Source: a virus. Taken from it: 46,230 nt of DNA. Shown here one piece after another: positions 19,321 through 27,924 of this stretch. The stretch covers positions 1 to 46,230 of IMG/VR virus record IMGVR_UViG_3300008262_000232; one strand, given 5' to 3'. The translations under genes were made by a program, and so were the position numbers. Within the stretch, counting starts at the first letter, position 1. Every line of letters starts with the position of its first letter. The notes beneath the pieces were generated by a model, which was given only the letters and a program-made list of their open reading frames with translations, did not search any database and was not told the DNA's origin.

Positions 19321-21461
19321 TGTCAATTTGTAGTCTAATATATAGTGCAAGTGTTACCGGTGATTGTAGTAATACTGGAGTTGGAAGTTTTTTAATTGAT
19401 ATAATTGGTTCAGCTCCTGATTACACAATAACTTGGGTCAATCCTACATATGGTACTATACCTTTATCTCCTGGTCAAACGACTTATGAGTTAAGTGGTT
19501 TATTGGCTGACACATATGTTTTTTATATTAATGACTCTTGTTTACCATCATCAACATCTGTATTGGTAAGTATCCCAATTTCAAGTGGAACTTGTTGTTC
19601 AATCGAACACCAAAATACTTTGTGTGGATTAGATAACGGTTCAATAACTGCGACGACATCTAATTTTTACGGTAATGCTAGCTTTTATTTATATGAAACA
19701 ACAGATGGATATATAACATCAGGTAATAGTTTAACCCAAAATTATACATTTACTAATTTATCCGCTGGAACATATTACGTTGTTGCAAATGATGGAGGCG
19801 GATGTACAGGTTCAAGTCAAAGTTGTATTGTAAAATCATCAACAACGGTTAGTTTTGGATTATACGTTGTTAATGATTCAGGTTGTTCACCCGGTTTGGG
19901 TAAGATATATATTACGGGATTAACAGGTAATCCACCATTTTCTTATTTGTGGTCAAATGGTGAGACTACTAATTTTATTTCAGGTTTAACTTCAGGTTCT
20001 TATTCAGTCACAGTTACTGATGGTACGGGTTGTTCACAAGGACTTGGTACTTTAGTTAATTTTGTTTCACCATTAGGATTAGGGTCTTTAATGTCAGTAA
20101 GTCCAACTTGTTTTAATTCGGATGGTGAATTAACGGTAACAGTGACTGGAGGTACCGCACCATATTATTTTTCAGGGTTTAACGGTGATAGTTCAATTAC
20201 TTTTAGTAATTCATATACGTTTACTAATTTAAGTAGCGGGTACTTTGGTGTATATGTAGTTGACGCAGGATTATGTACGTTAAATACTGGAACATCTATT
20301 TTAACACCTGGTGGGTTTAGTTTGGTATCTTTAACAACAAGTGATTCAATTTGTGGTAATAATGTGGGGAGTATTAATATTACATTACTTGGAGGTTCAC
20401 CACCGTATGTCTATTCAATTACTGGTACATCAGGTAATATTACGACAATTAGTTCATCAAGTCCTGATTATAATTTTATAGGATTATCTGCGGATACTTA
20501 TTCGTTACAAATTTCAGATAATGGTCCATGTGTATACAATGATATAATTACGATTAATAGTGTTAATAGTATTGAGTTGTACTATAATGTGACTGGAACA
20601 ACATGTGAATTAAATAACGGTTCTATTGAACTTTATTTAAATGGAGGTACAGGTCCATATACATATGATATAAATGGTAGTTTAATTGTCACAACTCAAA
20701 GTGCGGTAACGTTTACTAATCTATATTCAGGAACTTATTTAGCAACTGTTACAGATAATACAGGTTGTACAATTAATGAATGGGTTAATGTAACAAATAC
20801 TTCAAATATTGATTTTATTTTATCAGGTGTTGACCCATCAAATGGAAATGATGGTTCAATATCTGTATTCATAACAGATGGTACTCCACTTTTTAATATT
20901 GTTTGGAGTAATAATGTTAACGGGCAAACAGGATTGACAGTTAGTAATTTAACTGCGGGTACTTATACTGTAACGATTACTGATAGTTATAATTGTACTT
21001 TATCTAGAACAATAGATTTAATTGGTTATAATAACTTAGTATCTTACGAAGTTTTCAATATATGTGATTCAACATTTAATAACAATGGTATAAATACTAG
21101 AAAAGGACCTCAACAAATGTTAAATGAGGGATTTTACGATTTAACAAATGATGATTCAATATGTATTTTAAATAATGCTATTTTTATTGCTCAAGTTTCC
21201 GTAAGTGGTATTACTACCTCACAATCTTTTTATACTGGTTACACTTTAAATGATTATCCGTCAGATAACCAATTTTATGATGTTGTAACAACATTAATTG
21301 AGGCGTTTCCAGGTATTGACAATGTTATTGTTGACCCTATAAATAATTTAATTACAATAAATGCAGGATGTACTGACCAAACTATAAGTTTCTCAGATGT
21401 TTCGGTAATAATTACATTGAAAATTAATTACGATATTTCTTGTGTTGAATGTGCACCATAA
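19320..21461 (+). CDS. SprB-repeat tail adhesin (713 aa)
   Basis: The first 565 residues are about seven repeats of 65-75 residues of the SprB type, a repeat best known from the gliding-motility adhesin SprB of Flavobacterium. The clearest copy reads GNPPFSYLWSNGETTNFISG, then LTSGSYSVTVTDGTGCS; others end in GTYLATVTDNTGC and GTYTVTITDSYNC. Each repeat carries a D/N-G-S/E strand, a G-x-x-P-Y/F turn and a closing Asp-x-x-Gly-Cys. Residues about 570-713 form a separate module like the end of the preceding protein. There is no signal peptide, so it is not secreted as in the host; placement in the tail operon makes it a virion adhesin or fibre, probably for host recognition (inference). Confidence 0.72.
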   Translation: MSICSLIYSASVTGDCSNTGVGSFLIDIIGSAPDYTITWVNPTYGTIPLSPGQTTYELSGLLADTYVFYINDSCLPSSTSVLVSIPISSGTCCSIEHQNTLCGLDNGSITATTSNFYGNASFYLYETTDGYITSGNSLTQNYTFTNLSAGTYYVVANDGGGCTGSSQSCIVKSSTTVSFGLYVVNDSGCSPGLGKIYITGLTGNPPFSYLWSNGETTNFISGLTSGSYSVTVTDGTGCSQGLGTLVNFVSPLGLGSLMSVSPTCFNSDGELTVTVTGGTAPYYFSGFNGDSSITFSNSYTFTNLSSGYFGVYVVDAGLCTLNTGTSILTPGGFSLVSLTTSDSICGNNVGSINITLLGGSPPYVYSITGTSGNITTISSSSPDYNFIGLSADTYSLQISDNGPCVYNDIITINSVNSIELYYNVTGTTCELNNGSIELYLNGGTGPYTYDINGSLIVTTQSAVTFTNLYSGTYLATVTDNTGCTINEWVNVTNTSNIDFILSGVDPSNGNDGSISVFITDGTPLFNIVWSNNVNGQTGLTVSNLTAGTYTVTITDSYNCTLSRTIDLIGYNNLVSYEVFNICDSTFNNNGINTRKGPQQMLNEGFYDLTNDDSICILNNAIFIAQVSVSGITTSQSFYTGYTLNDYPSDNQFYDVVTTLIEAFPGIDNVIVDPINNLITINAGCTDQTISFSDVSVIITLKINYDISCVECAP

Positions 21462-21477
21462 AAATTAAGAAAACAAA

Positions 21478-22845
21478 ATGATATTAAAAAATGAACCAAC
21501 ATCCTATTTGACGGCAAACACTGAATGTGGCGTTGTTTATACATTTCAAAATGAATGTGAACCAATTACATTATATCCATTAGGTGTTGAATGTATTGTA
21601 ACAGATGCTACTCAAATTGGTAATTCGGATGGTTCAATTTTTTTAACTGTGACAGGAGGTACTCCACCTTATTTTATAGTTTGGGATGATAAAAACATTG
21701 GACCATATATTAATAATTTGGCGGCAGGTACATATACTGCGGTAGTTGTGGATTATTATGGTGATTTCTCAAGTACAACGACTTGTACAGTTTTACAACC
21801 AACATTACCACCGACACCAACCCCAACACCCACACCATCACCTTTACCAAATACTATAGATTTTTGTTTACAATTGAAATTAAAAAATTGTACAATAACT
21901 AATTTACATTTTAACCCAAACGGTTCATTTAATGGACAATACGCTTGGATTGATGATACCCTCGTTTATTCAATTTATTGGGATGGTGATAAATGGGTGT
22001 TAGATAGTTGGAGTTGTTATACTGTGATTAATAATAATCCTACCTCACCACCAATTACAGGATGGTCAATTTTAGGAACAACAGGTTCTGTAACAGGGTA
22101 TTTAGGTCCTTGTAACCCATCGACATCACTTCAAATGAAAGTCATGTCAAATGACCCGACAAAAGGTTCTGATGGTAATATTGTTATAACGGCGAGTGAT
22201 GGTAATCCTCCGTATTTATATTCTATTGACGGAGGAACTTCATATCAAGTATCACCTATATTTAAAGGGTTGAAATCAGGAGTATATGCGGTACAAAGTC
22301 AAGATTCAAGTGGTAATACTGTGTATGATTCTGTTACTTTGAAAAACCCACCATTATCAACTACTTATTCGGTTTCTCTTAAAACAACTTCAAGAATTTT
22401 ATCTTATACATTAACAACATACTCAGTAGAATATACAACGACAATTGATGTATCACCGGCATTACCAAGTGGCGTAACAATTAATTTTGATTTAGTACAC
22501 ACTAATGACTCTGAAGTTTCACCTTCACTTACATCGTCAACAATCTCAACGAGTAGTGTTTTAACTAAAAACATGGTAATTGTTCCACAAACAACAACTG
22601 TAACAACAGGTGAGACGGCAAATACTTTAGTTTTATGTGGTTCACAAACAATTTATTTAACTTCTGAAACTGATTCGTGGAATTCTCAAAGTTTAAATAA
22701 TACTGATAGTTTATATATTACAACAACTACAACTAAAATAAGGAATACTAATGATATTTGTTATTTATCTAATTCAAATGATACGTACTCTATTTATAAT
22801 GTGACTATTTTGGGATGTAGTCCATGTAATGTGATTGTTACTTAA
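21478..22845 (+). CDS. Adhesin-like tail protein with SprB-like repeats and Pro/Thr linker (455 aa)
   Basis: Residues about 40-100 form one SprB-like repeat (GGTPPYFIVWDDKN, AAGTYTAVVVDYYG). A Pro/Thr linker (PPTPTPTPTPSP, about 110-125) follows, then a small Cys/Trp module (IYWDGDKWVLDSWSC), and a second repeat at about 218-290 (DGNPPYLYSIDGG, LKSGVYAVQSQDSSG). The C-terminal 160 residues are Thr/Ser-rich beta sequence. It follows the larger SprB-repeat gene after 16 bases and is co-directional, so it probably joins the same fibre complex. There is no signal peptide. The host-adhesin-like design suggests receptor binding or surface display. Confidence 0.65.
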   Translation: MILKNEPTSYLTANTECGVVYTFQNECEPITLYPLGVECIVTDATQIGNSDGSIFLTVTGGTPPYFIVWDDKNIGPYINNLAAGTYTAVVVDYYGDFSSTTTCTVLQPTLPPTPTPTPTPSPLPNTIDFCLQLKLKNCTITNLHFNPNGSFNGQYAWIDDTLVYSIYWDGDKWVLDSWSCYTVINNNPTSPPITGWSILGTTGSVTGYLGPCNPSTSLQMKVMSNDPTKGSDGNIVITASDGNPPYLYSIDGGTSYQVSPIFKGLKSGVYAVQSQDSSGNTVYDSVTLKNPPLSTTYSVSLKTTSRILSYTLTTYSVEYTTTIDVSPALPSGVTINFDLVHTNDSEVSPSLTSSTISTSSVLTKNMVIVPQTTTVTTGETANTLVLCGSQTIYLTSETDSWNSQSLNNTDSLYITTTTTKIRNTNDICYLSNSNDTYSIYNVTILGCSPCNVIVT

Positions 22846-22862
22846 AAAAATTAAAAAAAGGA

Positions 22863-22869
22863 TATTTAT
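22863..22869 (+). promoter_or_regulatory. TATTTAT box before the 801-aa tail gene
   Basis: TATTTAT lies 5 bases before ATG 22875, the same spacing as at gp25. An A-rich tract (aaaaaaattaaaaaaagg) lies directly upstream. Confidence 0.42.
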
Positions 22870-22874
22870 ACACG

Positions 22875-25280
22875 ATGGGATATATTTTAAAAAATACTGC
22901 AGGATTAATAAATTCAAGATTAACTGACACTGGCAGATTAAAGTTGTCACAAGGAAATTTTAATATTTCATACTTCCAAATTGGGGATAGCGAAGTTTCA
23001 TACAACACACTTCCAAGTACCTATAATCAGTATGATACTATGATTTTAGAACCTAACTATAATTCTCAAAATTCATCATATTATCCTGAAACTAACAAAC
23101 AATACGTAAAATATCCTTATTTTGTTGCGGGTACTAAAGGTAATACTTACGGTATACCGTTTATGGATTCATATGTGAGCCCTGTTTATAATAGGGCTGC
23201 AATGAGAGGATTTTTTACAGGTGATTTAACTGCAACAACTATTGATTGGAGTGCTAGAACAAATAGTAGTTATGTAATTAATTCTAACTACATTGTTGAT
23301 ATGACAACATTAACTGGTGGTACAACAATAAAACTTATATATTCAGGTTGTAATACTGATATTGTTAGATTACCACAAGTTGGTGATTTAGTTACAATTT
23401 ATTATGACGGTGGTCAAGTTAGTAATAGTTGTTATTGTGAATCTCCAACACCTACTCCAACACCATATGCTAGTTCGACACCAAGTGCAACTCCATTACC
23501 CTCATTACCACCTTGTGATACACCAACTCCGACACCAACACCTTCGTCAACAATTTGTTTATCACCGACACCAAAAAATTATTGTACACCAACACCAAAA
23601 CCTGAATGTGTAGTTGATATTACTAATTGTTACCCTGTATTGACTTATCGAATTGTCTCAATATGTCTAAATGAAGTAACATTAGATAGAGCAACACCTG
23701 ATTATAGTATATTTTTACCGGGTTGTTACGGAAGAGCAATAATCTACCCATCAACAATGACTGAAATCTATGACAGTTTAACTCCAAGTCCACATTGGAG
23801 AGATGATGTTATTAATTTTGAATCAATTTGCGATACGGACCAATTTGATGTTAAAATTTGGAATATGAATATTCCTTGGTCTGAAAATCCTGCAGGATTA
23901 ATTTCAAATAGTTATGAAGATTATACTCAGTTTGGGTCAATTAACTATTTGGGGTCTAAAGAGTATTTTGGATATTCATCATCTTCAGGACAAACTGATA
24001 CTGACTCTGTTTATTTCTTTAACTCTTTTTCTGACAAAATAGTGGTGACACCTGAAGAACAAAAATCTATTGCGATTGTTCATTATACAAATCAAACTAT
24101 TGATAATTTTTATGGTGAAAAATTTGCATTAGAACCTTATGATGTTTCTAATCCTAATGATACGACAGGACAAGCTAGGAACTTTAGAGTTCATTTGCCT
24201 TGGTTAATGTGGCATAAGTCGCCAATTTGTTGTAGTGGTCAAACATTTTGGGTTGACCCGCCTGGATTTGAACAACTTAATTTATTTGAAGTTCATTATT
24301 TGGAGTCAGATAAAAATACTGATATGAATTTACCTGGACATAGGTATTATCATTTATGGGATACTAATATTAATATTAATGGTTATCCTAATAGAGTCGG
24401 AAAGGTATTCCCTGATGATAAGATTATAATTTTTGATGATGAGGAAATCATTGCGGCAATGTCATATAAGTCTAATCGAAATTGGACATTACCGGCACCG
24501 AGAGTTTCATTAATTACTCCAAATACATGTGGAAATGAAAATCCAGTAAATGATGGTATTTTAAGTGCTAATACCGAATATCTTTATGTTACTTATAGAT
24601 TGGGTAACAGTAGTGGTTTTACTAATTATCTTCACTGTAACTATTATATGAAGATGCAAGGACCTAATCTTGATTGTACAATAACTGATTCACAGAACGT
24701 TGCCGTAAGATTTGGAACTGAGTTTTCTTGTTTAAATTATATTGAAGAAATTCCTGCAACTCTAACAGGATTTGTTGCAGATACTTTTGAAATATTGGTA
24801 CAAAAGGTTGAAGGGGATATTAGACCAAATTCTGCTGAGTGGAAAGTGATAGATTTTTCTGACTCTTTATCCGCAACAACTATTAATGGGTATATTACCC
24901 AAGATAGTTTAACAGGAAATACATTTGTAATAACACAAGATTTGTACGATTCCGCTCCAACATATGACTTAAGTGATTATATTGATTTAACCCCACAAGG
25001 TGCAACAGGACAAACTTTGAATTTTGGGGATGAGTATTATTTTTATGGTTCATTAGAAACAGATATTGAAGCAACAATTTATGAAATGAGATATAAAATA
25101 AATTTAGGTCAAGCTGAATTCCAAAGTACTACTAACCCAACATGGTTACCTGGTACTAAATCATACATTACAGAAATTGGTCTTTATGATTCTGAAAAAA
25201 ATCTAATGATTGTGTCTAAAATGCAATCACCAATTTTAAGAACAGGTATACAACAGTTCTTAGTAAAGTTTGATTTTTAA
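22875..25280 (+). CDS. Tail fibre/baseplate-type protein with Pro/Thr linker (801 aa)
   Basis: The N-terminus (LINSRLTDTGRLKLSQGNFN, YFQIGDSEVSY) resembles an opening seen in structural proteins of T4-like environmental phages. Residues about 191-245 are a Pro/Thr/Ser linker with scattered cysteines (PTPTPTPYASSTP, CTPTPKPEC), absent from typical relatives and shared with adhesins elsewhere in this window. The C-terminus (SYITEIGLYDSEKNLMIVSK) carries the T-E-I-G-x-Y-D motif common to tail-collar and fibre-attachment modules. The protein is likely a virion component at the fibre-baseplate junction. It is the last + strand gene of the tail module. The Pro/Thr insertion looks like a later acquisition. 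Confidence 0.6.
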   Translation: MGYILKNTAGLINSRLTDTGRLKLSQGNFNISYFQIGDSEVSYNTLPSTYNQYDTMILEPNYNSQNSSYYPETNKQYVKYPYFVAGTKGNTYGIPFMDSYVSPVYNRAAMRGFFTGDLTATTIDWSARTNSSYVINSNYIVDMTTLTGGTTIKLIYSGCNTDIVRLPQVGDLVTIYYDGGQVSNSCYCESPTPTPTPYASSTPSATPLPSLPPCDTPTPTPTPSSTICLSPTPKNYCTPTPKPECVVDITNCYPVLTYRIVSICLNEVTLDRATPDYSIFLPGCYGRAIIYPSTMTEIYDSLTPSPHWRDDVINFESICDTDQFDVKIWNMNIPWSENPAGLISNSYEDYTQFGSINYLGSKEYFGYSSSSGQTDTDSVYFFNSFSDKIVVTPEEQKSIAIVHYTNQTIDNFYGEKFALEPYDVSNPNDTTGQARNFRVHLPWLMWHKSPICCSGQTFWVDPPGFEQLNLFEVHYLESDKNTDMNLPGHRYYHLWDTNININGYPNRVGKVFPDDKIIIFDDEEIIAAMSYKSNRNWTLPAPRVSLITPNTCGNENPVNDGILSANTEYLYVTYRLGNSSGFTNYLHCNYYMKMQGPNLDCTITDSQNVAVRFGTEFSCLNYIEEIPATLTGFVADTFEILVQKVEGDIRPNSAEWKVIDFSDSLSATTINGYITQDSLTGNTFVITQDLYDSAPTYDLSDYIDLTPQGATGQTLNFGDEYYFYGSLETDIEATIYEMRYKINLGQAEFQSTTNPTWLPGTKSYITEIGLYDSEKNLMIVSKMQSPILRTGIQQFLVKFDF

Positions 25281-25344
25281 TTTGTTTAACTTAAATAGCT
25301 TTACTATTTTCACATCTTTACGAATTTTATATAAAATAATATTC

Positions 25345-25369
25345 TATAGGTGTCACTTTATTACCTATA
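25345..25369. other. Inverted repeat in the 110-bp gap before the resolvase gene
   Basis: TATAGGT (25345-25351) and ACCTATA (25363-25369) form a perfect 7-bp inverted repeat around an 11-base loop, 21 bases before the resolvase ATG. No T-run follows, so it is not a standard terminator; an operator or RNA hairpin is possible. The rest of the gap (25281-25390) is A/T-rich with no gene. Confidence 0.4.
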
Positions 25370-25390
25370 AAAGGATAATCAAATTATATA

Positions 25391-25993
25391 ATGAGTAAAA
25401 ATAGATTAAAAGAAAGCCCAAAAGTATTGGGATTAGACGTATCAACTCGCACAATAGGATGGGCATTATTTGATATACGAACAAAAGAATTGTTGGAGTT
25501 AACTCATGTCTCACCTGTTCCTAAACCGAAAGAGGATAACAAAATTAAAGAACTTATTCTAAAAAGTGAGATTTTTAAAACAAAACTAATTCAATATAAA
25601 GATTTAGGTATTACTAAAGTTATTATTGAAGAACCATTGTTGAACAGTAATAACGTTTATACTATTCAAACATTATTAAGATTTAACACTTTAATTACTA
25701 AACAAATCTATGATGTTTTGGGTATTGTACCTGAATATATCTCAACATATAACTCAAGAAAATTTGCATTCCCTGAATTAGTCCAAAAAAACGATAAAAA
25801 CAAAATGGTCTTATTTGGAGGACACCCAAAAGATTGTGATAAGAAACAAATAATTTGGGATTTAGTTGCAAAAAAAGAACCACAAATTCAGTGGCAATAT
25901 ACAAAAAACAATACTCTTAAGAAAGAAAATTTTGACCAAACTGATGCTTATACCTGTGTTTTAGGTTTTATGAATCAGGAAAATATTTGGTAA
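25391..25993 (+). CDS. RuvC-like Holliday junction resolvase / RNase H-fold nuclease
   Basis: This 200-residue protein shows the RuvC-type RNase H fold. A first strand carries catalytic Asp16 in VLGLDVSTRTIGWALFD. A second acidic site is Glu80/Glu81 in KVIIEEPLL. The C-terminal acidic pair is Asp182/Asp185 in DQTDAYTCVLG. These fit the metal-binding residues of RuvC and poxvirus/phage resolvases. It would cut branched DNA before packaging, the role endonuclease VII plays in T4. It stands alone on the + strand between the tail module and the inverted adhesin operon, with only 5 bases to the convergent stop codon, and has its own 110-bp upstream gap. Confidence 0.78.
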   Translation: MSKNRLKESPKVLGLDVSTRTIGWALFDIRTKELLELTHVSPVPKPKEDNKIKELILKSEIFKTKLIQYKDLGITKVIIEEPLLNSNNVYTIQTLLRFNTLITKQIYDVLGIVPEYISTYNSRKFAFPELVQKNDKNKMVLFGGHPKDCDKKQIIWDLVAKKEPQIQWQYTKNNTLKKENFDQTDAYTCVLGFMNQENIW

Positions 25994-25998
25994 AAATA

Positions 25999-27924
25999 TT
26001 ATGGTTTAACGGTTACGTTCCAGTTATAAGGTGCGTTTTTAAGTAACAAATAATTTGGATTTGTTAAACCTCCTGTTGGTGACTGTGGTTGATTCACAGA
26101 AGTACCTGATAAATAAAGTGTCTTATTATACAAAGTATTTGCGGTTGCAATAGTTGCAACATCTTGTAAGATATAATCTACGGCTATAGTTTTAAGATTG
26201 GTATTTCTAAAATCTAATAATAACATATTAGTCATTGCTGAGAATGTTGATGTCCACCCTGTTAATAATGGAGTACCTGCAACATTAAATGTTCTTAAAG
26301 TTGATGGGAAATTACCTTGGATTATTTGTGGACTATCAGTGAAATTATTACTTCCTATTGTTAAAGTGGTTAAAGAAGTGTGACCTGATAAATTTGTCGT
26401 ACCCGTTAATATGTTATTGTATAAACTTATTGATGTTGCACCTTGAGTGTAATTAAAATCAAAATCCTTTAAAAGATTACTTTCAAAACTGATTGTCTTA
26501 ATTGATGTTGGGAATTGTGTTGTCCATCCTGATAAACTAACACTGTTAAGTAAAAATGTATTTAATGAAGTTGAACCTGTTAATTCAACAGACCATTGTG
26601 GTACATATTGTAAAGGTCCTGTGTCACTCATATCAAAATATACACAACCTGTTGGAAAATTACTTGTATAACCTGTAATGTCATTTAATTGTAGTGTCAA
26701 AGTTTGTATACTATTAGGAAATATTGGAGGTAATGATGTTAAATTATTATTATCTAACCTTAACGTTGTTAAAGATGTACATGCTGATACACTATTAGTG
26801 AAAGAACTTAATACAATATTGCTATCAAGTCGTAATGTTGTTAGATTAGTATTTGTACTTAAATCAGTATTAAAATTACGAATTCTATTAGAACTTAAAA
26901 TTGCTTGTTGGGAGGATACCGGTAATGTATAAGTCCAACCTGTTAATGATGTATTACCAAATACTTGGATATCTTTAAGACCTGTACAACCTGATAAATA
27001 ATTAGTTACCGTAAATGTGGGTAACAAAGTATTATTTATTACAAAAAAGTCCCTAAATGTTGACCCAGTTGGAACAGTTATATTTAAGTTAGTTAAACTG
27101 TTATTTCCATAAAGATTTAAAGTTCTAAATGAATTACTACCTGAAAAATTATATGTAAAACCCGACATGTCAGTATCTCTAATTAATAATTCTCTAAAAC
27201 TTGGTAATGTTGCTAAGTTTGTTGTTGGATTAAAATTGAAAAATTGAGTAGTTGGTGCATATGTATTGTAGATATAAAAATCAATAAGTGCATCTGGTAA
27301 ACTTGATACAAATTCTGTGAGAGTTGTACTTGATAATATTATTCTTGTTGTTGCACTAAATGCACTAAAAGTGTAACTGTTTTCAATTATATCTGAAATG
27401 TTGTATAAATTAATTTCTCTAATGTAATCAGTTGAAAGAGAAGATGATACTTGAAAATTTTCACACGTTGCAGTATATATACTTGCACCATAAGAATGAT
27501 TGTATTGATAGTTTGCAAATGGTAACGGAAATGGTGGATTAGTAATATTAACAGATAATGTTGAAGTATCACCCCAATCAATATTAAAACTACTATTAGG
27601 TGCGGTCCTAAAATTAATCAATAAAGGATTCGTACCTAAAATATTTGAAACTTGGAAATAAGGTGGTATAAATGGTAAAGGCGTTGGTGTAGGAGTAACA
27701 TAACAGTTATATATCTCAAATCTTTCACATCCATCACCTGTTATTATTTTAATACCAATTGATGGTATTACATCAAATGGCGGTGGTAATACAAAAGTAA
27801 ATGTTGGTGGAACTGTTGAAACTATTGTAGATAAAACTGTACAATTATTACCAAAAACATCACAAGCATAAACTGTGTATGGTAAGTTTAATCCTGTTAT
27901 TGAATTTAATGTTATCGTTTGCAT
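25999..27924 (-). CDS. Leucine-rich-repeat adhesin-like protein (641 aa)
   Basis: The protein starts with a module of about 80 residues (ITGLNLPYTVYACD, GDGCERFEIYNC) that is also found alone as the 71-residue product of this operon. A short Pro/Thr linker (VTPTPTPLP) follows, then a PKD-like segment with FNIDWGDTSTLSVN, and from about residue 160 to the end an irregular leucine-rich repeat array (TSLTTLRLDNNNLTSLPP, SIQTLTLQLNDITGYT, TSLTTLTIGSNNFTD). Leucine-rich repeats are binding scaffolds. There is no signal peptide, so a virion-borne receptor-binding or decoration role is likely. The start overlaps the upstream stop by one base (TAATG). It faces the resolvase gene. Confidence 0.65.
   Translation of the reverse strand: MQTITLNSITGLNLPYTVYACDVFGNNCTVLSTIVSTVPPTFTFVLPPPFDVIPSIGIKIITGDGCERFEIYNCYVTPTPTPLPFIPPYFQVSNILGTNPLLINFRTAPNSSFNIDWGDTSTLSVNITNPPFPLPFANYQYNHSYGASIYTATCENFQVSSSLSTDYIREINLYNISDIIENSYTFSAFSATTRIILSSTTLTEFVSSLPDALIDFYIYNTYAPTTQFFNFNPTTNLATLPSFRELLIRDTDMSGFTYNFSGSNSFRTLNLYGNNSLTNLNITVPTGSTFRDFFVINNTLLPTFTVTNYLSGCTGLKDIQVFGNTSLTGWTYTLPVSSQQAILSSNRIRNFNTDLSTNTNLTTLRLDSNIVLSSFTNSVSACTSLTTLRLDNNNLTSLPPIFPNSIQTLTLQLNDITGYTSNFPTGCVYFDMSDTGPLQYVPQWSVELTGSTSLNTFLLNSVSLSGWTTQFPTSIKTISFESNLLKDFDFNYTQGATSISLYNNILTGTTNLSGHTSLTTLTIGSNNFTDSPQIIQGNFPSTLRTFNVAGTPLLTGWTSTFSAMTNMLLLDFRNTNLKTIAVDYILQDVATIATANTLYNKTLYLSGTSVNQPQSPTGGLTNPNYLLLKNAPYNWNVTVKP

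Noticed and set aside
23404-23613. ORF rich in His/Gln overlapping the Pro/Thr linker of the 801-aa gene
   Set aside because: It is the shifted-frame reading of the Pro/Thr codon repeats and has no independent support.
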